Assembly: GCA_030426085.1 (NCBI GenBank)
Contig: JAUHYW010000004.1
Span: forward strand, 1-64,000
Direction of reading: 5' to 3'
Source: a bacterium
Lineage (GTDB): Bacteria; Myxococcota_A; Bradymonadia; UBA7976; UBA1532
Length of the DNA stretch: 64,000 bases
The notes under the pieces are model-generated. The model was given only the letters and a program-made list of their open reading frames with translations, was not told where the DNA came from and searched no databases. The position numbers were made by a program, and so were the translations under genes. Of the stretch, positions 34,729 to 43,366 are shown piece after piece (position 1 is the stretch's first letter; each line of letters begins with the position of its first letter).

Positions 34729-37602
34729 GTGCCCACGCTGCCCGCCCGCCTGCAACGCGCGCTGTTCGCCGCGCTCGCCCTCGCCTGCCTGTCTGCGTGC
34801 GACGACGCGCCGGACGTCCTCGACGCCGGCCCGCCGGACGCCGACGGGCTCGACGCCGAGATCGGGGACGCCCCTCCGCCCGCGCCGGACGCCCTCCCGC
34901 TGGACGAAGCCCCCCCGGCCACCCCCTGCGTCTGGCCCGCGGACTGCCCCGAAGGGGACTGCATCGACGGGGTCTGCGCGCCGATGGTGAGCGACCGCTG
35001 CTCGGGGGACGCCACCTGCCCCGAGGACGAGCAGTGCGGCGGCTTCGAGCGGCGCTTCTACTGCCTGCTGCCGTGCGAGGCCGACCGGAGCTGCCCCTGG
35101 CGCCCCCGGCTCTGCGCCAACCGCCAGGGCTGCCTGCCCAACGCCAACTGCAAGGACGGCCGCTGCATCAACGACTGCGTGCTCGACAGCGACTGCCCCG
35201 CCGGCGGCCACTGCGTGGAGGGCGAGTGCCGGCCGCTGCCCGCGCTGTTCCCCGGTGATCCGATCGGCCCGCTCGCCGGCCCCGGCCAGCTCGTGGCGGG
35301 GGTCGGGGTCGCCGCGCTGGACTACCCGATCGGGGTGTCGATGGCCGGCTACGGCGCCCGCTCGGGGGCCTCGACCCCCTACAACGCGGCCCTCGGAGGC
35401 AGCGACCGGGTCTTCGACCACCAGGACGGCCGGGCGCTGGTGCTCTCCACCGAGGACGACATCCTCATCGTGCTCCGGCTGCCGCTGGGCTGGTCGACCG
35501 ACTACCTGCGCACGCTCATCGCCCTCGAGGTGCAGGCGCGGACCCACAGCCCGGCCCACCCCGCGGGGCTGAACGTGCTCGACAAGCTGATCACCGTCGC
35601 CACCCACTCCCACAGCGGCCCGGGGCGCTTCTGGAACCTGCTGGCGGGCACCGGCCTCGGGGTCTTCGGCCACGGCGAGTTCTCGTCCGAGATGGTGCAC
35701 CGCTACGCCGAGTCGTTCGCCACGGCCATCGTGCAGGCCCTCGAGGACGTGCAGCCGGCCCGCTTCGGCTACACCGTGATCGACGACTTCGACCCCGAGC
35801 GCATCGTGCACAGCGACCGCCGGAGCGAGTCGCCGCCGCTGCTCGACGACCGGCTGATGGTGTGGCGGGTCGAGGACCTCGGCGGCCGACCGCTGATGGG
35901 GGCCATCAGCTTCGCCCTGCACGGCACCCACATGCAGGAGACCTGGGTCACCGGCGACGTGGCCGGCGGCATCGAGCAGGTGGCCAGCGACCGGCTCTCG
36001 GCCGAGGCGGGGCGCTTCGTGCCGGTGATGTTCCTCAACGGCAACGCGGGCAACGTCAGCCCCCGGGGCGACCGGGCCACCGACGTGAGCTGGGGCAAGA
36101 TCCAGACCCTGGGCCACCTCGTCTGGCCCATCTTCCGCGACGCCTGGCAGCGGGCCACGCCCCGGGATCACATCGCGCTCGAGGTCGTCTCCCGGCGCAT
36201 CCCCATCACCTACGACCGGCTGGGCTACGACCGCAGCGTGCCCGACTTCCGCAGCGCGGAGGGCACGCCCTACGAGTACGGCGGCTTCTCGTGCGTGGCC
36301 GGCTCGCGGGAGGCCGACAACCCCCACCAGGACGGCATGCTCGGCTGCCGCATCGACCTCCAGAGCTTCCTCGGCCACCCGGTGATGCAGGGCCACAAGA
36401 CGGCCATCGCCGCCCTGCGCATCGACGATCTGGTCGTGACCACCCTGCCCGGCGAGCCCACCAGCGAGCTGGGCCTGCTGCTCGCCAACGGCGTCGAGCA
36501 GGACGCCGCCGCGGCCGGCATGCCCCAGGTGCGGGCGCTCAACTTCGGCTACGCCCAGGACCACCAGCTCTACCTGCTGACCCGGGAGGACTGGTTCCTC
36601 GGGGGCTACGAGGCCAGCCAGAACTGGTTCGGCTGGGCGCTGGGCGAGTACATCGCCGCCGAGTCCCGGGCCCTGGCCGGGCAGCTCTTCACCCCCGGGC
36701 GGGAGGACAACGCCACCGGCATCCAGCCGACGTGGTTCCCCGACCTCGCCGACGACACGGTCGACCCGACCCCCACCGTCGAGACCCCCGGCCGCTTCGC
36801 GGTCGACGCCCCGGGCCACCTCACCCGGGGCGCGCTGCTCGAGGTGCAGTGGCACGGCGGCCACCCCGGCATCGACCTGCCGTGGGTCGTGCTCGAGCGG
36901 CTCAACGACCGGGGCGGCTTCTCGCCGGTCTATCGCAGCCCGGGGGTGATCTTCGACCACAAGGGCTTCGAGGCGGTGACCCTCTACCGGGGCAACTACG
37001 GCCAGGACCACCGCTGGTCGAGCCGGTGGGAGTTGCCGTTCGACTTCCCGCTCGGCACCTACCGCCTGCGGGCCGTCGGCCAGGCGTTGATCGACGCCCG
37101 GAGCCGGACCTACGAGGCCCGGAGCGCCCCGTTCGAACTGCGCCCGGCGACCCTCGCGATCCACGACTGGCAGATCGAAGCGGGCACCGTCAGCCTGACC
37201 TTCACCCTGCCCGACGGCCCGACCAACGACGACGGGCGCAGCCCGTTCGACGGCCTCGAAGCGCGGGGACACCTGCTGCGGGTCGACCCGTTCTGGCGCC
37301 TCGACGGCGCCCAGCGGCGGTGGTCGTTCGTGCTCGGCCAGCCCGTCGCCGACCCCGAGGTGACGGTGACCGTGGCCGGCGGCGGCGGCCCCTACCGGGT
37401 CGAGGCCCGCAGCGCCACCGTCGACCGGGCCCTGGTGACCGGCCGGGCGGATGACGGCACCGAGCGGGTCACGACCGTGCCCGACTGGCCGGCCCACGCG
37501 GTCGACATCGACCTGCCCGGCCCGGGGGGCTACACCCTCTTCGTCGACGACGCCTGGGGCAACCGGGCCCGGCTGACGATCAGCCCCGACCAGAACCGCT
37601 GA
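34729..37602 (+). CDS. Neutral/alkaline ceramidase-like lipoprotein
   Basis: 957 residues. Signal peptide with lipobox LSAC, a Cys-rich segment (residues about 60-175) with DCP-type motifs common in myxobacterial surface lipoproteins, then a ceramidase-like domain: THSHSGPG (H293, H295, Zn site region), FALHGTHMQ (about 395-403) and NGNAGNVSP (437-445) match neutral ceramidase landmarks. A C-terminal beta-sandwich of about 230 residues follows, as in other family members. Neutral ceramidases cleave the amide of ceramide. The GTG at 34729 has ideal SD spacing and keeps the signal peptide intact. Exact substrate is unproven. Confidence 0.8.
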   Translation: MPTLPARLQRALFAALALACLSACDDAPDVLDAGPPDADGLDAEIGDAPPPAPDALPLDEAPPATPCVWPADCPEGDCIDGVCAPMVSDRCSGDATCPEDEQCGGFERRFYCLLPCEADRSCPWRPRLCANRQGCLPNANCKDGRCINDCVLDSDCPAGGHCVEGECRPLPALFPGDPIGPLAGPGQLVAGVGVAALDYPIGVSMAGYGARSGASTPYNAALGGSDRVFDHQDGRALVLSTEDDILIVLRLPLGWSTDYLRTLIALEVQARTHSPAHPAGLNVLDKLITVATHSHSGPGRFWNLLAGTGLGVFGHGEFSSEMVHRYAESFATAIVQALEDVQPARFGYTVIDDFDPERIVHSDRRSESPPLLDDRLMVWRVEDLGGRPLMGAISFALHGTHMQETWVTGDVAGGIEQVASDRLSAEAGRFVPVMFLNGNAGNVSPRGDRATDVSWGKIQTLGHLVWPIFRDAWQRATPRDHIALEVVSRRIPITYDRLGYDRSVPDFRSAEGTPYEYGGFSCVAGSREADNPHQDGMLGCRIDLQSFLGHPVMQGHKTAIAALRIDDLVVTTLPGEPTSELGLLLANGVEQDAAAAGMPQVRALNFGYAQDHQLYLLTREDWFLGGYEASQNWFGWALGEYIAAESRALAGQLFTPGREDNATGIQPTWFPDLADDTVDPTPTVETPGRFAVDAPGHLTRGALLEVQWHGGHPGIDLPWVVLERLNDRGGFSPVYRSPGVIFDHKGFEAVTLYRGNYGQDHRWSSRWELPFDFPLGTYRLRAVGQALIDARSRTYEARSAPFELRPATLAIHDWQIEAGTVSLTFTLPDGPTNDDGRSPFDGLEARGHLLRVDPFWRLDGAQRRWSFVLGQPVADPEVTVTVAGGGGPYRVEARSATVDRALVTGRADDGTERVTTVPDWPAHAVDIDLPGPGGYTLFVDDAWGNRARLTISPDQNR

Positions 37603-37646
37603 AGCCCGTTGGGCGGCGACCGTATGCGGACGCCTGAACTCGGCAA

Positions 37647-37660
37647 TTGAAGCGGCGCCC
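37647..37660 (+). promoter_or_regulatory. 14-bp shared upstream motif, copy 1
   Basis: TTGAAGCGGCGCCC lies 73 bases before the GTG of the pseudokinase-ATPase gene. The same motif with one change stands before the operon at 42584. TTGAAG could be a -35 with a weak TAACCG at 37670, or the whole may be an operator. Confidence 0.4.
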
Positions 37661-37732
37661 ACGATGCTCTAACCGATGACGAGAAGCTGTCGCGCCCCCG
37701 GGCCGTCGGGCGCGCAGCGCATCGGAGGCAGC

Positions 37733-40700
37733 GTGAGCGACCCCTGCACCCTCGTGGGCTCGGCGTTCGACGAGTGGCACATCACCCGGCCGATCGATCG
37801 CATCGGCGACGAGGTGGCCTTCGAAGTGCGCCGGGACGACACCGGCGCGGTCGCCCGGCTGCGCACAGCGACCCGCCCGGGCCCGTCCCCCCTGCTCCTC
37901 GCCCAATACGGGAGCTGGGCCTACATCCGTCACCCGGTGTGGTCCCGCCCGCTGGGCGTGGTGCGGCTGCCGGACGGCCGCCCGGGGCTGCTGATCGATG
38001 GGTCGGCCCCGCCCGACTGGCCGGCCTTCGACCGGGTCGTGCTGGAGCCGGCCGACTGGGTGCGCGCGGCCGCCACCCTGAGCGACGCGCTGGCCGCGCT
38101 GCACGCCGAAGGCATCGGCTACGGGTCCATGCGGCCGCGGCAGGTGCGGGTCGACCCCGACGGCGGGGGGCGGCGGGTGCGGGTGATCGGCCTCAGCGCC
38201 GAGCCGGCAGGCGAAGGCGGCCCCCGCACGCTGCCCGACCCCACCGACGATCAAGCCGCCCTCGCCCGCCTCTTCGGCGCCTGCCCGCCGGTGGGCGCCT
38301 CGCCGCTGCTCGACGACGCCCGGGCGATCCTGGCGCGGGGCGCCGAGCGGGATCCCGGGGCGCGCTTCCCCAACATGGCCTCGATGTGCGCGGCGCTGAC
38401 CGGGCTCCTGGGGCCCGGCGGGCGCCCGAGCCGGGATCGGCGGCCCACCCTGGACGACTCGCCGGGGGTCTACCCCGCGCTGCCGTCCCCCGAAGCCGAA
38501 GGCCGGGCCACGCTGGAGGCGCTGCCCGCGGCGCTGGAGGGCGACCTCGAAGGCGACACCGACGAGGTCTCGCTCGACCTGCCCTTCGAGCCGGCCGGGT
38601 CGATCCTGCGGACCGCCGCCGAGATGCCGATCCCCAGCCCGCCCGTCGAGCGCGCCGCCGAGGTCCGGCCGGGCCTCGCGGTCGAGGGCCTGCCCATCCC
38701 GCCGACCTGCGCGCTCGGGCCCGAGGCGGACCGCTGGACGGTGCCCACCGTCGTGCCCGGCGGGGTCCTGCGCCACCGCCTCCGGCTGCGCCCGACCGAC
38801 GCGGCCACCGCCCTCGGCGCGCTGCGCGGGGCGCGGATCACCGCCGCCGACGGCGCCGCCCCGGGCGGCCTCGAAGCCACCGTGGAGCCGGTCGGGCGTG
38901 GGTGGCCCCTGCCGCTCGACCGGCCGGCCGACCTCGACCTCGTCTTCAGCTTCGCCGACGCGCGCCCCCCGGGCCCCGACGCGCCGCTGCGCCTGCACCT
39001 GACCTTCGACGACGGCGGCGAGGCCCTGCCCCTCGAGCTGCCCCGGGCCGGGCGCCGGGTGGACGCCACTTTACTCATCGACATCGGCGCGAGCGCCATC
39101 CGGTTCGCGGCGCTCGTCGACGACCGGCTGCGCCCGCTGCCCGACCCGTCGACCGGAGACGACGCCGCCCCCGCCGGCCGCGCCGACCCCCGGGGCGCGG
39201 CGCTGCTCGCGGGGCTCCAGGGCGCCATCAACGACGGGCGCCTCGCGCCCCGGGACGTCATCCTGCTGCCCTCGCTCGACGACGACGCGCTGGCCATCGA
39301 GCGCCACCGCCGGGTCGTGCGCCGCATCCTGCCGGCGGCCCCCATCCGGATCGGCCTCGCCGCGTCGGTGGCCGCCGCGTTGAGCCGGTCGGGCCCCGAG
39401 CCGCTCCTGGTGGTCGACGTCGGGCGCCGCTCGACGCACTGCATCGCGGTGGACGGCGCCACCGTGCACGCCCGGGGGCGGATCGACGGCGGGGGGCGTG
39501 GGCTGGGGCGGGCCCTGGCCGCGGTGGAGATCTTCGACGCCGCCGAGTCGACCTCGCCCGCGCCGGCCGACGACCGCGAGCCGCCGGCCGGCGCCATGGC
39601 CCTGTTCCGGCTGCCCACCCGCGCCGCGCCCGACCCCCGCGCGGCCCCGGCGCTGCCCTGGCGCATCCGGGCGGCCGACGGCGAACCGCAGACCGACCCC
39701 GGGCCCGTCGACCGCACCGACTGCCTGCGGCGGATCGCGGTGCAGCTCGAGCCGCCCCCCGACGACCCGGCGCGGGCCCGCCAGCATCAGCGATTCGAAG
39801 CGGCCCTGCGCGACCGCGACCCGGCGATCATCGACGCCCTCGGCCCCACGCTCGGATGGTCCGTGGACGGCGAACCGCCGACGACGCTGAGCCCCGGCCG
39901 GTGGGCGGCGGTGCGGGCGGTGCTCTGCGCCGAGCGGACCCACGGCGCCCGGCTCGACGCGGCGTGCGACGCCATCGCCCGCTGCGCGTGGTCGGTCGCC
40001 CGCACCGCGTGGGGCGAGGCCCCCGACGGCCTGGACGTGATCCTGACCGGCCGCGGCGCCCGGGGCACCCCGCTCGCCGCCGCGCTGGAGCGCCAGCTCC
40101 CGGTCGAGGTGCACCAGCCCCGGGGGCCCCTGGTCTTCGACGGCGCGGTCCGCTGGCGGGCGCGGGGCCACCTGCCGACGTGGCCCGGCCCCGACCGGCT
40201 GGGGTTCCGGCTGCTGCAGCTCGCCCCCGAGGCGGTCACCCTGTTCGACGCCGACTGCCACCTCCGCCGGGCGGTGGCCTGGCGCCCGCTGCCCACCGAG
40301 CCGATCACCCTCGCGGTGGCCTGGGGCGACGAAGACCCCCGGATCTGCGCCACCCTCGACCCGCCGAGCGGCGAGGCGACCGCCCTCAAGATCCGGCTCG
40401 TCAGCGACCCCGGCGCCGAGGCCCACCGCCTGGAGGCGACCTTCGTCGCCCTGCCGGCCCCGCTCGATGCGCTCACCGACGCGATCGAGCACCTGCTGCG
40501 CAGCCAGCCGCCGATGCCCGACCGGGACGACCTCGACGGGGCCCTCGACGCGTGGTGGGCCACCCCCGAACCGCGCCTGGACGGCGAGCGCGCCGTGGGG
40601 ACCCCCCAAGTGCTGGGCGTGCTCGGCGAAGACCCGCTGGTGCCGCCGGCGCAGTGCGTGGAGACGCCCCCCGCGCGCCGTCGGGCCCAGACCCGCATCA

Positions 40701-40738
40701 CGTTGCAGATGCCGGGGCTGGGGATGCTGCCGGACTGA
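37733..40738 (+). CDS. Pseudokinase fused to Hsp70/actin-type ATPase
   Basis: 1001 residues, no TM. Residues about 1-235 have the length and layout of a protein kinase, but the catalytic loop reads GYGSMRPRQV instead of HRDxKxxN and the DFG position reads GLSAEP, so it is predicted dead. Residues about 235-425 are a linker. From about 446 the segment LLIDIGASAIRFAALV is a phosphate-1 loop, LLVVDVGRRSTHCIAV at about 559 a phosphate-2 loop, and VILTGRGARGTPLAAAL at about 769 an adenosine loop of the Hsp70/actin/hexokinase fold, with a large insert of about 130 residues between the last two. A C-terminal beta-rich part of about 200 residues sits where Hsp70 has its substrate domain. GTG start with CGGAGG upstream. 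I know no described family with this pairing. Confidence 0.72.
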   Translation: MSDPCTLVGSAFDEWHITRPIDRIGDEVAFEVRRDDTGAVARLRTATRPGPSPLLLAQYGSWAYIRHPVWSRPLGVVRLPDGRPGLLIDGSAPPDWPAFDRVVLEPADWVRAAATLSDALAALHAEGIGYGSMRPRQVRVDPDGGGRRVRVIGLSAEPAGEGGPRTLPDPTDDQAALARLFGACPPVGASPLLDDARAILARGAERDPGARFPNMASMCAALTGLLGPGGRPSRDRRPTLDDSPGVYPALPSPEAEGRATLEALPAALEGDLEGDTDEVSLDLPFEPAGSILRTAAEMPIPSPPVERAAEVRPGLAVEGLPIPPTCALGPEADRWTVPTVVPGGVLRHRLRLRPTDAATALGALRGARITAADGAAPGGLEATVEPVGRGWPLPLDRPADLDLVFSFADARPPGPDAPLRLHLTFDDGGEALPLELPRAGRRVDATLLIDIGASAIRFAALVDDRLRPLPDPSTGDDAAPAGRADPRGAALLAGLQGAINDGRLAPRDVILLPSLDDDALAIERHRRVVRRILPAAPIRIGLAASVAAALSRSGPEPLLVVDVGRRSTHCIAVDGATVHARGRIDGGGRGLGRALAAVEIFDAAESTSPAPADDREPPAGAMALFRLPTRAAPDPRAAPALPWRIRAADGEPQTDPGPVDRTDCLRRIAVQLEPPPDDPARARQHQRFEAALRDRDPAIIDALGPTLGWSVDGEPPTTLSPGRWAAVRAVLCAERTHGARLDAACDAIARCAWSVARTAWGEAPDGLDVILTGRGARGTPLAAALERQLPVEVHQPRGPLVFDGAVRWRARGHLPTWPGPDRLGFRLLQLAPEAVTLFDADCHLRRAVAWRPLPTEPITLAVAWGDEDPRICATLDPPSGEATALKIRLVSDPGAEAHRLEATFVALPAPLDALTDAIEHLLRSQPPMPDRDDLDGALDAWWATPEPRLDGERAVGTPQVLGVLGEDPLVPPAQCVETPPARRRAQTRITLQMPGLGMLPD

Positions 40739-40744
40739 GGCGGA

Positions 40745-41899
40745 TCAGTCCCGGCGTGGCCCGCGGTCACGGGCTTCGGCCGGCTCGCCGGGCTCGAACG
40801 GGGGCGCCTGGACCGTCGGCGAGCTGTCGGCTCGACTGTCGAGCCCGAACCGGATCGCCTCGCCGACGAGCAGCGCCAGCCCGCTCCCGTAGCCCAGGGC
40901 CGCCGCGGTCTCGGCCACCGCCGCCTCGCCATCGGCCGCGGCGGCGATCACGTTGCTGATCAGCCCCACCGCCACCAGCCCCCCGCCAACGGCCACCCCG
41001 GTCATGCTGAACCGCTCGACCGGCGGCGGGGGCGGCGCGAGCAGGTAGTCCAGCTCGACCGGCGCGGTGCGTCGGGCGGTGATCGCCTGCTGATGGGGCA
41101 CGGTGCCCCCGTCGACCCCGTCCTGGCCCCGCTGCCAGACGACGACCGTGTACCGGCCGGGCTCGACCTCGACCGGATCGGGCGAGCAGCGACGCGGCGG
41201 CGCCGCATCGGGCGCGCCACCGCCCCCCAGAGGCTGCACGGCGAAGTACACCTCCCGACCCCCGCGGCACGGCACCCGGAGCCGAGCCGGGTGCTGCGCT
41301 TTCAACGCCTCGGCCTGCTTCGCCGCCCGTTGGGCCAATCGCTTGCCGGCGGCGGTGTTGCCCGCCAGCCGCTCGAAGACCTCGACCGCAGCGTCATATT
41401 GCCGATCGTCGGCGAGCGCCAGGGCCAGGATGTAGTCCATCCGGGCCTGCCACCGGGGGGCCGGCTTGCGGCGCCACCCCATCTCACGCAGCGCGTCGAT
41501 CGTGCGGTGGTCGCCGACGTCGACCTGCGTGGACGACGGGTCGAGCAGGGCGTCGAGCGCGTCCTCGCCCAGCCGGCGGTGCGTCGCCGGCATGTCGGGG
41601 GTGCTCAGGAACGCCAGATACATGTCGACGGCCTTGAGCGCGCGCTCGGACTGCTCGTACGCCATCGCGAGCGCGAGGCGGATCGACCCCTGCTCGGGCG
41701 AGTCGTCGGTCGAGTCCTTCAGCGGCTCGAGCAGCTCGATGCCGCAGGCCATGTCGCCCGCGTTGACGCACATCACCCCTCGCCGGGCCTGCTCGTGGTC
41801 CGCCTCCTCGGACGTGCCGGCCGGGTTCGCATAGCCGACGGACGCCACCAGCCCCCCCCCGAGGAGCAGCCACAACGCGCCAGACCTCATGGCGCTCAC
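40745..41899 (-). CDS. Exported TPR-like protein with C-terminal TM helices
   Basis: 384 residues. Signal peptide (about 5-24, ending near Tyr-Ala-Asn), a helical TPR-like region (about 30-200), a beta region with Cys pairs (about 210-290) that resembles a PEGA-type repeat (VEVEPGRYTVVVW), and two hydrophobic helices (about 303-345). Function unknown. It follows the next gene through a 4-base ATGA overlap. The architecture (signal, TPR, two TM helices) is the same as in the divergent gene at 42584, suggesting related roles on both sides of a shared control region. Confidence 0.62.
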   Translation of the reverse strand: MSAMRSGALWLLLGGGLVASVGYANPAGTSEEADHEQARRGVMCVNAGDMACGIELLEPLKDSTDDSPEQGSIRLALAMAYEQSERALKAVDMYLAFLSTPDMPATHRRLGEDALDALLDPSSTQVDVGDHRTIDALREMGWRRKPAPRWQARMDYILALALADDRQYDAAVEVFERLAGNTAAGKRLAQRAAKQAEALKAQHPARLRVPCRGGREVYFAVQPLGGGGAPDAAPPRRCSPDPVEVEPGRYTVVVWQRGQDGVDGGTVPHQQAITARRTAPVELDYLLAPPPPPVERFSMTGVAVGGGLVAVGLISNVIAAAADGEAAVAETAAALGYGSGLALLVGEAIRFGLDSRADSSPTVQAPPFEPGEPAEARDRGPRRD

Positions 41900-42423
41900 C
41901 GGGGTCGCTTCGGGACGGGCAGAGGCACTTTGGAGTCCACCGAGTGGATGCTCGGGCGCGCTCGCTTCTGCCGCTCACCCGCCGGCTTCGCCTTCTGCGG
42001 GGTGGACGACTTCTTCTTCCCGGTGGGCGGCCTCTGCTTCCCTCGCCCCCGCCGCCTGCGCTTCTTGCGTACGGGCGCCTTCTCGGGGACCACCCGCCAC
42101 TCTTCCAGCCGGGCGCTGAGCACTTCGTCCCGACAGAGCGCCTTCAACGCCTTCTGCGCGCAGATCTGCGCGTCGATGGCCGCCACGAGCCGCCCCCGCG
42201 ACTCGGGGCGCTCCAGCGCGAGCCCCACCAGCAACGCGTCGATCACCGGCCGCTCATGCTCCTCGCCATACTCGACCGCATAGGCCAATCGGGCCCGGCC
42301 CCCATCGCTCACGCCTTCGGGCGGCTCGCCCCGGCTCGGCAGTGGCACCAGCAGCGTCAGCGATGTCAGCATGAGCGTCGCCGCCCCGCCGCGCCCGACC
42401 CGACCCACGAGCCCGTCTCGCAT
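41896..42423 (-). CDS. Small exported protein with basic tail
   Basis: 175 residues. N-terminal hydrophobic segment (about 14-30), a short helical region with three Cys (about 75-100), then a Lys/Arg-rich tail (about 118-175) containing RKKRRRRGRGK. No family recognised. The basic tail could bind nucleic acid, polyanionic lipid or polysaccharide. GGAGG is eight bases before the ATG and a promoter is visible at 42447-42475. Start codon of the downstream gene overlaps its stop (ATGA). Confidence 0.58.
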   Translation of the reverse strand: MRDGLVGRVGRGGAATLMLTSLTLLVPLPSRGEPPEGVSDGGRARLAYAVEYGEEHERPVIDALLVGLALERPESRGRLVAAIDAQICAQKALKALCRDEVLSARLEEWRVVPEKAPVRKKRRRRGRGKQRPPTGKKKSSTPQKAKPAGERQKRARPSIHSVDSKVPLPVPKRPR

Positions 42424-42446
42424 GGTTCGACCTCCTCTCGACGCGC

Positions 42447-42475
42447 ACTCTACGGCCCCTCTGCGCCCGAATCAA
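42447..42475 (-). promoter_or_regulatory. Promoter of the minus-strand two-gene operon
   Basis: On the minus strand TTGATT (42470-42475), 17-base spacer, TAGAGT (42447-42452). Predicted leader of about 20 bases to the ATG at 42423, containing the GGAGG. Confidence 0.55.
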
Positions 42476-42495
42476 CGCCCCGGCGAGCGAGGGTG

Positions 42496-42509
42496 TTGAA
42501 GCAGCGCCC
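42496..42509 (+). promoter_or_regulatory. 14-bp shared upstream motif, copy 2
   Basis: TTGAAGCAGCGCCC, one base different from the motif at 37647-37660, 75 bases before the GTG at 42584 (73 in the first case). A CATTGT lies 17 bases downstream. Confidence 0.4.
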
Positions 42510-42583
42510 GAGGTGGGGCATTGTGAAGTGGAACGTCAGGGTCCCACCGGGCCGGAGTCAGGACCTCATCCGGGAGATGCCGC

Positions 42584-43366
42584 GTGTACGCACGCCCACT
42601 CATCGCCGCCGCCATGCTCTGCGCGCTGCCCGCAGCCCCCGCCGCCGGGCAGACGCCGGACGCGTCGTTCGACGCGCTGTACAAAGAGGCGAGCGAAGCC
42701 TATCGCCAGGGTCGCCACGGGGACGCGGCCCCGCTCTTCCGCCGCCTGATCGATCGGGACCCCGAAGACCCGGCGCTCGAGTTCTACCTGGCCGACGCGC
42801 TGAGCCACATCGGGCAGCACGACAGCGCTCGCCTCCGCCTGCGCGGATTCCTGGACCGGGTGACGCGCAGCGCGGTCCCCATCGGGGACTACCAGCCCGA
42901 GATCGAGGCCAGCGTCGAGCTGCTCGGGCGCCTGCGCACGGCGGACGCGACCGACCCCCGAGAGGGCGACGCCGCCACCATCTTCGGCGGCGTCGCGCTG
43001 GGCGCAGGCGTCGCTGCGGCCGGCTTGCTGGCGGGCTATCTGATCACCGACGCGCAGGCCGACGACGCCGAGGCGCGGTACGCCGAGGTCAGGGACCACC
43101 CGAAGCCCTGGAGGGCGTTGCCCGATGGGACCAGAGACTACTCCGCGCGCAGCACCGAAGAGAACCAGAAGCGGCGCGACATGGACGAAGCCAACGGCCG
43201 GGCCACGGCCTTCGGCGTCGCGGCCGGTCTCTCGGCCGGCATCGCGGTCGTGAGCGCCGTTGTGTGGGGGTTCCTCCCCGGAGGGGGCGCGGGGCCCGAT
43301 GTCACGCCCGTCATCGAGGCCGGCGGCGCGGGCTACGGCGGGGTCATGCTCGGAGGTCGATTCTGA
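42584..43366 (+). CDS. Exported TPR-like protein, first gene of kinase operon
   Basis: 260 residues. Signal peptide ending AAG-QTPD (cleavage near 22), two TPR-like helices pairs (about 28-90, DALYKEASEAYRQGRHGDAA), and two hydrophobic helices (about 130-150 and 210-230) separated by a charged loop. Starts with GTG; GGGAG is eight bases upstream. Its stop TGA shares bases with the next start (TGATG). Function unknown; the layout repeats that of the 40745-41899 product. Confidence 0.62.
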   Translation: MYARPLIAAAMLCALPAAPAAGQTPDASFDALYKEASEAYRQGRHGDAAPLFRRLIDRDPEDPALEFYLADALSHIGQHDSARLRLRGFLDRVTRSAVPIGDYQPEIEASVELLGRLRTADATDPREGDAATIFGGVALGAGVAAAGLLAGYLITDAQADDAEARYAEVRDHPKPWRALPDGTRDYSARSTEENQKRRDMDEANGRATAFGVAAGLSAGIAVVSAVVWGFLPGGGAGPDVTPVIEAGGAGYGGVMLGGRF

